Below, piece by piece: positions 17,477-24,868 of a stretch of 64,000 bases of DNA (position 1 is its first letter; each line of letters begins with the position of its first letter). The stretch spans positions 45,835 to 109,834 of the forward strand of contig JACJWV010000017.1 in assembly GCA_020636915.1 (NCBI GenBank), in the 5' to 3' direction. The position numbers were made by a program, and so were the translations under genes. The notes beneath the pieces are model-generated. The model worked only from the letters and a program-made list of their open reading frames with translations. It was not told the DNA's origin and searched no databases. Source of the stretch: Nocardioides sp. (GTDB taxonomy: Bacteria > Actinomycetota > Actinomycetes > Propionibacteriales > Nocardioidaceae).

Positions 17477-18784
17477 ATGTCATCGTCTCGTCAGATCCGC
17501 AGCAGCAGCCTGCAGGAGACACTCGCCCAGGGATCCGGGCAGACGCGTCGTGCGTTCCTCGGGACCGCGGTCGTCGCCGGGGTGGTGGGCTCCGGCAGCC
17601 TGCTCGAGGGCTCGCACGCCGCAGACGACGGGCGCGACGGGCCACGGGTGCCCGGAGTGGACAGGCCGGTCAAGACCTTCGTCCCGGGCACGCCGCTCGG
17701 GCCCGACCAGATGCGCATCTCCTTCCTCGGCACCTCGTTCCTGCCGCGGATCGCCCAGGAGTGCAACAGCGTCTACGTCGAGCTCGGCAACGGCGACGAC
17801 TTCGTCTTCGACTTCGGATCCGGGGTGTCGGCGAAGTACGTCGCGATGGGTGTCCCGCCCTCACGCATGACACGCGTCTTCCTGACCCACCTGCACGCCG
17901 ACCACATGAGCGACCTCACGACGCTCTACTGCTTCGGGCCGTCCCAGGACCGCAAGACGCCGCTGTACGTCTACGGGCCGAGCGGCGACACGGCCGCCGA
18001 GGGCACCCGGGTCTTCTGCCGCAACCTGAAGAAGCTGACCCGCTGGCACCGCGAGGGCTTCAGCTTCCTCCCCACCGGCCTCAAGGTCGGGGGCGACGGA
18101 TACGACCTGATCGCGACCGAGCTCCCCTACATGGAGACCGGCGTCGCCTACCACCGCCGCGGGGTGACCATCACCCACTTCCCGGCGATCCACGACCGCG
18201 ACGGCAGCATCAGCTACAAGCTGGAGTGGAACGGTCTCTCGATGGTCTTCAGCGGTGACACCAAGCCCAACGACTACATGCTCCGCCACGGCAGGGGCGT
18301 CGACGTGCTCATCCACGAGATGGTCGTCCCGGTCGACGTCTGGGCCGCCAAGAACAGCGGATTGACCCCGGAGGACGACGGGTGGGACCAGGCGGTGGCG
18401 GTGGCCCAGGAGGTCCAGGACTCCTCGCACACGCCCGAGCCGGCGCTCGGCTACATCCTGGGCAAGACCCGTCCGCGCCTGGGGATCGCCACCCACTTCC
18501 AGGTCAACGACGACACGGTCGGACCGGCACTCGACGCGGTCCGCACCTGGTACCAGGGAGAGTTCGCCTTCGCCATCGACGGGTTCGTGGTCACCTTGTC
18601 CAAGACCGACATGGAGCTCGCCATGACGCACTTCGACGACTTCTCCTGGTACCCCAAGCCGAAGCTGTACCCGCCGAAGCTGCTCGCGGACCCCAAGTAC
18701 GACGGCCCGTACGCGCAGCTCAACGACCGGCTGCTCGCCCACGCGATCCCGAAGGACGTCTACGAGCCGCCGCCGACGGCCTAG
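17477..18784 (+). CDS. Tat-exported metallo-beta-lactamase-fold hydrolase
   Basis: The 435-aa protein has a twin-arginine signal TRRAFLGTAVVAGVVG (residues 24-39), so it is folded before export. The hydrolase part contains the zinc motif THLHADHMSDL, a later histidine in ITHFPAIHDRDG, and FSGDTKPNDY for the bridging Asp. The layout is that of RNase Z/arylsulfatase-like MBL proteins of unknown substrate. A Shine-Dalgarno CCGGAGG lies 7 nt before ATG 17477. The protein is a clear paralog of the product at 51678-52814, which lacks the signal peptide. Confidence 0.85.
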   Translation: MSSSRQIRSSSLQETLAQGSGQTRRAFLGTAVVAGVVGSGSLLEGSHAADDGRDGPRVPGVDRPVKTFVPGTPLGPDQMRISFLGTSFLPRIAQECNSVYVELGNGDDFVFDFGSGVSAKYVAMGVPPSRMTRVFLTHLHADHMSDLTTLYCFGPSQDRKTPLYVYGPSGDTAAEGTRVFCRNLKKLTRWHREGFSFLPTGLKVGGDGYDLIATELPYMETGVAYHRRGVTITHFPAIHDRDGSISYKLEWNGLSMVFSGDTKPNDYMLRHGRGVDVLIHEMVVPVDVWAAKNSGLTPEDDGWDQAVAVAQEVQDSSHTPEPALGYILGKTRPRLGIATHFQVNDDTVGPALDAVRTWYQGEFAFAIDGFVVTLSKTDMELAMTHFDDFSWYPKPKLYPPKLLADPKYDGPYAQLNDRLLAHAIPKDVYEPPPTA

Positions 18785-18787
18785 GCC

Positions 18788-18835
18788 GCCGGTGGTCGAG
18801 CTGGTCGCCGATGGTCGAGCTTGTCGAGACCCCCG
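18788..18835. repeat. Short GGTCGAGCT-type dispersed repeat
   Basis: Two near copies of a TGGTCGAGCTTGTCGAGAC-like sequence follow the hydrolase stop. Such pieces are scattered behind genes in Nocardioides-like genomes (knowledge from memory). A related TGGTCGAGACG is found at the end of the AI-2E transporter gene near 56379, where it is translated as EVVETP. The role is unknown. The rest of 18836-19027 shows nothing clear. Confidence 0.4.
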
Positions 18836-19027
18836 CGGCCTGCGTGGGGCGCTGGTGTCGGCGGGCTGCGGGCTGCCTCGGGTTGCGACCGACAGGCCGG
18901 CTACGCGGGTACGGCGCCGCTCGGGGCCTGGTTGCTTCCCGGCTGTGCGGTTGTTTGTCCGCACCTGGTGCGGACGATCGACCACACTTCGCAGCGCGAG
19001 GCTCACCGCGCATTCTTTATCTTAGAA

Positions 19028-19064
19028 GTGCTCAGAACCCTGTGGATATAGGGGTTCTGAGCAC
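19028..19064. repeat. Perfect 13-bp inverted repeat upstream of the DUF222 gene
   Basis: GTGCTCAGAACCC (19028-19040) and its exact complement GGGTTCTGAGCAC (19052-19064) flank an 11-nt AT-richer spacer containing TGTGGATATA, 35 bp before the endonuclease ATG. It may be an operator, the recognition site of the encoded protein, or a hairpin. It is AT-richer than its surroundings. Confidence 0.6.
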
Positions 19065-19098
19065 CTGGACTGTCGGTGGCGAGTGCTTGAGTAGACCC

Positions 19099-20400
19099 AT
19101 GGCAGCCACGACCACTACCCGTGAGGAGCAGGTGATCGCGGCTGCCCGGGCGACCCGGGACGCGATCACCGGGCTGGAGGTCGAGCTCCTCCTCCACGCC
19201 GTGGCATGGGTCGAGCTGCACCCCGGAGACGAGGTCGACACCAGCGTGGAGTGGGGGATGCGGGAGCTGGAGATCGCCGGCGACGGCGCCCCCACGGTCG
19301 ACGAGGGCGCGGTCGCGGAGTTCGCCCTCGCGATCGGGCACTCCACCGACTCCGGGCGCCGCTACCTCGGGGACGCGGTCGAGCTCGCCCACCGGCTCCC
19401 CCGGATCTGGAAGCGAGTCTTGTCTGGGGAGGTGGCGGTGTGGAAGGCGCGGCGGATCGCCCAGGCCACGATGTCCCTCCCGCCCGACGGTGCGGCGGCC
19501 GTCGATCGGGCGCTGTACTTCGTGGCGAGGCGGTGCTCGTACGCGGAGATCGACCGGCAGGTGGAGAAGGCCCGCAAGGAGCACGACCCGGTCGAGACCG
19601 AACGCCGCCGCGCCGAAGCGGCGGAGAAGCGGCACGTGAAGACCCACCTGGGGGCGATGACCTACGACGGGCTGGTCCCGATCACCGCGATGGCCGACGT
19701 CCCCGACGCGGTCGCGTTCGAGGACTACCTCGCCACCCAGGCCGCGGGGATGGACCCGGCGATCCCGCTGCAGGTGCGTCGCTCGATGGTCCTGGGCATG
19801 CTCGGCGGCCGGCACGGTGATGCGCCCGGTGAGGAGGGGTCGGCGCCGGGGGTGATGGTGTTCGTGCACACCCGTCCCGGCCAAGCGATGGTGGACGTGG
19901 ACAACACCCGGTCGACCACTACCGTGGAACAGGTGCAGGAGTGGTGCACCCGGGCCGGCACGAAGGTCACGATCCGGCCGGTGATCGACCTGGCCGAAGA
20001 GATGACCACCGATGGCTACACGCCGACCGAGCGGATGGTCGAGCAGGTCAAGCTCCGGCACGCCGAGTGCCCGTTCCCCGGCTGCCACCGCCCCACCCGC
20101 CCCGGCCACAAGGCCAAACGGAAGAAGCGGACGGATCCGGCCGGCACCGGCAAGCAGCAGCAGGAGCATGGGTCGGACCTCGACCACCGCCAGGAGTGGC
20201 CCGAAGGCCAGACGACCTCGTCGAACCTGTACCCACCCTGCCGCGGCCACCACCGCCTCAAGACCTTCACCGACTGGACCTACACCTACGACCCCGCCAC
20301 CGGGTTCACCTGGACCAGCCCGCTGGGCTACACCTACACCGACCCCGGCCCGAACAGCGGCCCGAGCAGCGACCCGAGCAGCCGGCGACATCCCGGCTGA
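19099..20400 (+). CDS. DUF222 / HNH endonuclease (13E12 repeat family)
   Basis: The 433-aa protein has the N-terminal DUF222 helical region (about 20-300) and a C-terminal HNH nuclease with zinc Cys residues (CPFPGCHRPT), then DLDHRQEWPEGQ, an Asn in TSSNLYPPC and RGHHRLKT as the HNH metal site. These genes are multi-copy and strain-variable in Nocardioides, Mycobacterium and relatives, and are thought to be selfish or mobile, though the target is unknown. The C-terminal tail repeats PGPNSGPSSDPSS. A perfect inverted repeat lies just upstream. Start ATG 19099. Confidence 0.9.
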   Translation: MAATTTTREEQVIAAARATRDAITGLEVELLLHAVAWVELHPGDEVDTSVEWGMRELEIAGDGAPTVDEGAVAEFALAIGHSTDSGRRYLGDAVELAHRLPRIWKRVLSGEVAVWKARRIAQATMSLPPDGAAAVDRALYFVARRCSYAEIDRQVEKARKEHDPVETERRRAEAAEKRHVKTHLGAMTYDGLVPITAMADVPDAVAFEDYLATQAAGMDPAIPLQVRRSMVLGMLGGRHGDAPGEEGSAPGVMVFVHTRPGQAMVDVDNTRSTTTVEQVQEWCTRAGTKVTIRPVIDLAEEMTTDGYTPTERMVEQVKLRHAECPFPGCHRPTRPGHKAKRKKRTDPAGTGKQQQEHGSDLDHRQEWPEGQTTSSNLYPPCRGHHRLKTFTDWTYTYDPATGFTWTSPLGYTYTDPGPNSGPSSDPSSRRHPG

Positions 20401-20592
20401 CCCCCACCCCGCCGGCACCCACCGAGCCGGCGGGGACACACCCATGCACGCACCCGGGGGCGTGGTCGAAGAGGGAGACCTTCAGGCACGCGCCGCCGCC
20501 GGGCGTATGGATCACGTCAGACCTGATCCAGGCCAGAGACCAGCGGAGCGTTGCAGGTCTCGACGTCAGCGGCGGAGCGTAATCTCGGCCCG

Positions 20593-21087
20593 GTGGCAGG
20601 GAGCACGGCACAACGACCTCGCGTCGTGATGATGTGCGGGCCAGGTGGAGCCGGCAAGACCACCTACGCCATGCGCCTGGAACGCGAGGGCTGGACGCGT
20701 CTGTCGTTCGAGGTGGAGTTCTGGGATCGCGGCATCACGACGATGCCCTCCGCCGACGTGGTCGCCGAGGTGGCAGCAGACTTGAAGGCGCGCTTGCTGG
20801 GCCTCGTCGCGGCGGGGAACGATGTCGTGCTCGATTTCGGATTCTGGTTCCGGCGGCAACGCGATGAGTTCCGAGCACTGCTCGCACCGCAGCGAATCGT
20901 GCCGGAGACCGTCTACATCGCGACGAGTCTCGAGGACATCCTGAGCCGGGTCGGTGACCGACACGGCAGGGGGCCGGACGACTGGCCGCTCAGCGAGCAG
21001 ACCGCGACGGAGTACTTCGAGCGGTTCGAGCCGCCGACGCCCGAGGAGGGGCCGCTGGAGGTGGTCCGCCAGACCGCCAGAAGATGA
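20593..21087 (+). CDS. P-loop kinase / AAA-type nucleotide-binding protein
   Basis: The 164-aa single-domain protein has Walker A CGPGGAGKTTYAMRL near residues 14-28, and the aspartate strand DVVLDFGFWFRRQRDEFR acting as Walker B. The fold resembles small-molecule kinases of the zeta-toxin/chloramphenicol-phosphotransferase type (AAA_33). A substrate cannot be named. GTG 20593 is chosen because a very good -10 box TAATCT (20580-20585) lies 7 nt upstream; an ATG at 20551 would start before that promoter. Confidence 0.78.
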   Translation: MAGSTAQRPRVVMMCGPGGAGKTTYAMRLEREGWTRLSFEVEFWDRGITTMPSADVVAEVAADLKARLLGLVAAGNDVVLDFGFWFRRQRDEFRALLAPQRIVPETVYIATSLEDILSRVGDRHGRGPDDWPLSEQTATEYFERFEPPTPEEGPLEVVRQTARR

Positions 21088-21150
21088 TCAGTTCACGGTC
21101 GCGAACGCCCCAGCAGCACCGACGGCCTGCGGGCGCGTCGCGGACGCGGC

Positions 21151-22296
21151 TCACCACTTGGTGGCGGCGACCCCGAAGACGTCGTTGCCGGGCGGGAGCG
21201 CGTTGTACATGCGCATCGACGGGCGGTCGCCGTACCAGGAGACGACGGTGACCGACGCCGGCGTCAGCTCCATCCGGAAGACCGACTCCAGCGGCGCGTC
21301 GACGGCGTGCGCGACGATCGTCTTGATCGGGGTGACGTGGCTGACGACCACGACGGTGCGGCCCACGTGCTGCTCCAGCAGCCGCTCGAGCGCGGTCAGC
21401 ACCCGCGCCTGGACGGTGCGGAACGACTCCCCGCCACCCGGCGCGACGTCGAGCGAGCCCAGCCAGGACTTCAGCTCGTCGGGGTGCTGCTCGCCGACCT
21501 CGGCGAAGGTCATGCCGTCCCAGCGGCCGAACTCCATCTCGGCGAACCCCGGCTCGACCGCGACCTCGTGGCCCAGCCGGGCCGCGAGGATCTCGGCGGA
21601 CTCCAGCGTGCGCCGCACCGGAGACGCCACCACGGCGTCCACGCGGTCGGCGATGGGCGCGAGCCACTCCGCGACGGCGCGGACCTGGTCGCGGCCGTCG
21701 TCGCTGAGGCCGGGGTTGGCGCTGGCCAGCCCGCCGGAGAAGCGCTTCTCGACCGTGTGCGGGGTGACGCCGTGGCGCACGAGCACGACGGTGGTCGGCG
21801 TGCCGGGCGGCCCCCACCCCGGGGCCGGGGTGCCGGCCGGGGCCTCGACCTCCTCGACCAGCGACTCCTCCTCGGCCACGGTCACGCCGCTGCGGGTGCC
21901 GTCGAGCGCCTCGTTGGCGAGCCGGTCGGCGTGCTTGTTCTGCTCGCGCGGCACCCAGGTGTACGTCGTCCCGAATGGCGCCAGCCCGCTCGCCTCGGCG
22001 GCCAGCGGGCGCATGTCGGGGTGCTTGATCTTCCAGCGGCCCGACATCTGCTCGACGACGAGCTTGGAGTCCATCCGGACCTCGATGTCCGCCTCGGGCG
22101 CATAGGTCTCCGCGAGCCGGAGCCCGGCGATGAGCCCGGAGTACTCAGCCACGTTGTTGGTGGCGATCCCGATGGTGGTGCCCTCCTCGGCGATCACCGC
22201 ACCCGTGTCGGCGTCCCTGAGCACCGCGCCGTACGCCGCCGGCCCCGGGTTGCCGCGCGAGCCACCGTCGGCCTCGACGACGACCCGGCGGGTCAC
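21151..22296 (-). CDS. Bifunctional RNase HI / histidine phosphatase
   Basis: The 381-aa fusion protein is like mycobacterial Rv2228c. The N-terminal RNase HI domain (1-135) shows VEADGGSRGNPGPAAYGAVL, the catalytic Glu in TNNVAEYSGLIAGL, MDSKLVVEQMSGRWKIKHPD and the final Asp in NKHADRLANEAL. A linker leads to a phosphoglycerate-mutase-like phosphatase (about 170-381) with RHG at LVRHGVTPHT and the second His in VVSHVTPI. It removes RNA from RNA-DNA hybrids; in mycobacteria the partner domain is an acid or alpha-ribazole phosphatase. GTG 22296 overlaps the zinc-ribbon stop (GTGA). Confidence 0.93.
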   Translation of the reverse strand: MTRRVVVEADGGSRGNPGPAAYGAVLRDADTGAVIAEEGTTIGIATNNVAEYSGLIAGLRLAETYAPEADIEVRMDSKLVVEQMSGRWKIKHPDMRPLAAEASGLAPFGTTYTWVPREQNKHADRLANEALDGTRSGVTVAEEESLVEEVEAPAGTPAPGWGPPGTPTTVVLVRHGVTPHTVEKRFSGGLASANPGLSDDGRDQVRAVAEWLAPIADRVDAVVASPVRRTLESAEILAARLGHEVAVEPGFAEMEFGRWDGMTFAEVGEQHPDELKSWLGSLDVAPGGGESFRTVQARVLTALERLLEQHVGRTVVVVSHVTPIKTIVAHAVDAPLESVFRMELTPASVTVVSWYGDRPSMRMYNALPPGNDVFGVAATKW

Positions 22297-23036
22297 AGGC
22301 CGGACTCGGACGTGCGCACCAGGATCCGCTGGCACTCCTCGCAGCGGACCACCTCGTCCTCGGCGAGACCCTTGATCCGGGTCAGCTCCGAGGCGTCCAG
22401 ACCGAGCCGGCAGCCGCCGCACTGGCGGGCCCGGAGCTCGGCGGCGCCGACCCCGCCCTTCTGGTCGCGCAGCCGGTCGTAGAGCGCCAGCAGGTCGGCG
22501 GGCACCTCCTCGACGGCCGGTCCCCGGCGGGCGGCGACCGAGGCGAGCTGCTCGTCGATGCTGGCCACCTTCTCGTCTCGGGTCTCGCCCAGCGCGGCCA
22601 GCTGCTCCTCGGCCTCGGCGACCATGCCCTCGAGCTTCGTCAGCTCGGCCTGCGCCTCCTCGAGGCGCTCCATCACCTCGAGCTCGTCGTCCTCGAGGCT
22701 GGCGATGCGCCGCTCCAGCGACTCGAGCTCGTGCTGCATGCGCTCGAGATCCTTGGGGTTGGTGATCAGGCCCTGGTCCATCCGGTCGCGGTCGCGGACC
22801 CGGCGGGCCTTGACGGCCTCGACGTCGGTGTCGACCTTCTGCTGCTCGGCCGTCAGGTCGTCGACCACGATGCGGGCGTCCCGAACGAGGTTGCCGACAT
22901 CGGTGCGCTTGGCCTCGAGCGAGGTGATCTCGGCGAGCTCGGGGAGGTGCGCCCGCTGGTGCCGGAGCTGGTCGGCACGCGAGTCGAGCTCCTGCAGCTC
23001 GAGCAGCCTGAGCTGGGCGGCGGGGTCGGCTTTCAG
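22293..23036 (-). CDS. Coiled-coil zinc-ribbon protein (Rv2229c-like), CTG start
   Basis: The 247-aa protein has a long antiparallel coiled coil (about 5-180; DQGLITNPKDLERMQHELES, LESLERRIASLEDDELEVME) and a C-terminal C4 zinc ribbon (CGGCRLGLDASEL, CEECQRIL). It belongs to the CT398/Rv2229c group found next to RNase H and Nif3-like genes. The reading frame has no ATG/GTG before residue 57. CTG 23036 gives LKADPAAQLRLLELQELDSR, the same place where the mycobacterial protein begins MKAE. An AGGAGA Shine-Dalgarno (plus 23041-23046) sits just upstream. It lies 21 bp after the Nif3-like stop. Confidence 0.88.
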   Translation of the reverse strand: MKADPAAQLRLLELQELDSRADQLRHQRAHLPELAEITSLEAKRTDVGNLVRDARIVVDDLTAEQQKVDTDVEAVKARRVRDRDRMDQGLITNPKDLERMQHELESLERRIASLEDDELEVMERLEEAQAELTKLEGMVAEAEEQLAALGETRDEKVASIDEQLASVAARRGPAVEEVPADLLALYDRLRDQKGGVGAAELRARQCGGCRLGLDASELTRIKGLAEDEVVRCEECQRILVRTSESGL

Positions 23037-23057
23037 TGGTTCTCCTCAGGTCAAGTG

Positions 23058-24179
23058 TCAGCGACGGAACGTCCAGGGGTCGGTGCGCACCGTGCTCACG
23101 CGGGTCTCCACCGTATCGCCCAGCGCTGCCACGAGCCGCGCCTCCACCACCGGGAGCCAGGTCCACTCGGCCGCCCAGTGCGCGACGTCGACCAGCGCCG
23201 GGCCGTCCTTCTCGACGAACTCGGCCGCCGGGTGGTGGCGCAGGTCGCTGGTGAGGTAGACGTCCGCGTCGGTACGGGCCATGTGGTCGAGCAGGAAGTC
23301 GCCCGCTCCGCCGCACACCGCGACCCGTCGTACGGACCGGTCGGGGTCACCGGCCACCCGCACGCCCTGGGCGGTCGCGGGGAGCGCCGTGGCCACGGAC
23401 GCGGCGAAGTCGTCCAGCGTCGTCGCTGAGGCGAGCGTGCCGACGCGGCCCGTCCCCGTCGTGGCCAGCCCGGCGTCCGCGAGCTCGACGACGTCGAACG
23501 CCGGCTCCTCGTAGGGGTGCGCGGCCAGCAGCGCCCGCAGGACCGCAGCCCGGCGCCCGCGCGGGAGCACGACCTCGACGCGCTCCTCGTCGACGGTCTC
23601 CACCTCGCCGACCGTCCCGATCGTCGGCGTCGCGCCGTCCAGCGGCCGGAACCGGCCCTGCCCCGGGGTCGAGAAGGACGCGTGGTCGTAGTCGCCGATC
23701 CGGCCCGCGCCGGCGGCCGCGAGCGCCGCACGGAGGGCGTCGGCGTCCGCGACCGGCACGTACGTCGTCAGCTTGTCGGTCGCGCCGCTCGGAGCCGGCA
23801 GGATCGGCTCGAGGTCGGTGAGGCCGACCGCGTGGGCCAGGGCCTCGGACACCCCGCCCTCGGCCTGGTCGGCGTTGGTGTGGGCGGCGAGCAGCGCGCA
23901 GCCGGCTGCGGCGAGGGCCGCGAGGGTGCGCCCCTTCGGCGTCGTCGCCGGGAAGCCGTGCACCGCCTTGAGGAAGAGCGGGTGGTGGACCACGAGGAGG
24001 TCGGCGCCCCACGCGGCCGCCTCCTCGGCGACCGGCAGCACGGGGTCGACCGCGAACATCACCTTGCGGACCGGGGCGCCGGGGTCCCCGTGGACCAGCC
24101 CGACGGCGTCCCAGGAGTCGGCGGTCGCGGGCGGGTACCACCCGTGCAGCAGGTCGACGACATCCATGAGGGCGGGCAT
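23058..24179 (-). CDS. Nif3-like dinuclear metal centre protein (GTP cyclohydrolase I type 2 family)
   Basis: The 373-aa protein of the NIF3/DUF34 family starts MPALMDVVDLLHGWYPPATA and has the metal ligands LLVVHHPLFLKAV, LLAAHTNADQAEGG and, near the end, DLRHHPAAEFVEK with DVAHWAAEW. A central inserted domain of about 100 residues (PII-like/CutA-like, LRALLAAHPYEEPAFDVV) is normal for the bacterial form. The biochemical role is unsettled in the literature. It is first in an operon with the zinc-ribbon protein and RNase HI fusion, a conserved actinobacterial order. Confidence 0.92.
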   Translation of the reverse strand: MPALMDVVDLLHGWYPPATADSWDAVGLVHGDPGAPVRKVMFAVDPVLPVAEEAAAWGADLLVVHHPLFLKAVHGFPATTPKGRTLAALAAAGCALLAAHTNADQAEGGVSEALAHAVGLTDLEPILPAPSGATDKLTTYVPVADADALRAALAAAGAGRIGDYDHASFSTPGQGRFRPLDGATPTIGTVGEVETVDEERVEVVLPRGRRAAVLRALLAAHPYEEPAFDVVELADAGLATTGTGRVGTLASATTLDDFAASVATALPATAQGVRVAGDPDRSVRRVAVCGGAGDFLLDHMARTDADVYLTSDLRHHPAAEFVEKDGPALVDVAHWAAEWTWLPVVEARLVAALGDTVETRVSTVRTDPWTFRR

Positions 24180-24215
24180 GGCCGTCAGGCTAGTGGCGAC
24201 CACTACTGTCGAGGC

Positions 24216-24521
24216 ATGTCCGTCGTGAAGATCAACGCCATCTCGGTCCCTCCGCAGGCGCACGAGGAGCTCGAGAAGCGGTTCTCCAACCGGGCGCACA
24301 CCGTCGACGGGACGCCGGGCTTCCTCGGCTTCCAGCTGCTGCGGCCCGTGCGCGGCGACGACCGCTACTTCGTGGTGACCCACTGGGCCGACGAGGAGTC
24401 GTTCGCCGCCTGGCGCGACGGCGACGCGATCAAGGCACACGCCGGCGAGCGTGCGAACCCGGTGTCCAGCGGGGCCGACCTGCTGGAGTTCGAGGTCGTG
24501 CTGGACGTCCGGCCCTCCTGA
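24216..24521 (+). CDS. mhuD: Heme-degrading monooxygenase, MhuD ortholog
   Basis: The 101-aa dimeric alpha+beta barrel protein of the IsdG/MhuD family has VVKINAI at the start, FLGFQLLRP, YFVVTHW and LLEFEVVLDV, as remembered from M. tuberculosis MhuD (Rv3592). The catalytic residues fall at the same numbers: Asn7, Trp66 and His75. MhuD opens heme to mycobilin and frees iron without releasing CO. ATG 24216 follows TACTGT (24204-24209) by 6 nt, so it is likely leaderless. It lies 87 bp before feoA, joining heme iron release to ferrous iron transport. Confidence 0.92.
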   Translation: MSVVKINAISVPPQAHEELEKRFSNRAHTVDGTPGFLGFQLLRPVRGDDRYFVVTHWADEESFAAWRDGDAIKAHAGERANPVSSGADLLEFEVVLDVRPS

Positions 24522-24525
24522 CCCC

Positions 24526-24568
24526 GGGACCTTCGGCCCTGGGTTTCCCAGGGCAGCCTCACTAAAGT
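24526..24568 (+). promoter_or_regulatory. feoAB promoter with DosR-like box
   Basis: GGGACCTTCGGCCC (24526-24539) matches 11 of 14 core positions of the DosR/DevR box and is centred about 42 nt before the start implied by -10 TAAAGT (24563-24568), the usual place for activation. The partly palindromic AGGCTTGCCT (24570-24579) right after the -10 resembles half of an IdeR/DtxR iron box. Both assignments are motif-based. Confidence 0.45.
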
Positions 24569-24608
24569 GAGGCTTGCCTTGGTCGGAACCGGTCGAAGGA
24601 GGTCCGAG

Positions 24609-24860
24609 GTGACGGACGGGACGGGCGTGCGCAGCCTCGTCGAGCTGCCCGCGGGAGGCGTGGCCACCGTGGTCGGCATCGCCGAGGCCGCGGAGCCGCA
24701 CGTCGCCCGGCGCCTCGTCGACCTGGGCCTGACCCCCGGCACGGCCGTGACGGTCGTGCGCCGCGCCCCGCTGCGCGACCCCACGCTCTACCGGTTCGGC
24801 GGCACCAGCCTGTGCCTGCGGTCCGCCCAGGCGCGCCACGTCACCGTCCAGGTGGGCTGA
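24609..24860 (+). CDS. feoA: FeoA, ferrous iron transport protein A
   Basis: The 83-aa SH3-like protein carries VGIAEAAEPHVARRLVDLGL, TPGTAVTVVRRAPLRDPTLY and LCLRSAQARHVTVQV, the classic FeoA order. FeoA is a small cytoplasmic partner of FeoB. GTG 24609 is the start because AAGGAGGT (24596-24603), a full Shine-Dalgarno, lies 5 nt before it. The feoB start follows the stop by 8 bp. Confidence 0.92.
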   Translation: MTDGTGVRSLVELPAGGVATVVGIAEAAEPHVARRLVDLGLTPGTAVTVVRRAPLRDPTLYRFGGTSLCLRSAQARHVTVQVG

Positions 24861-24868
24861 GGGCACGG

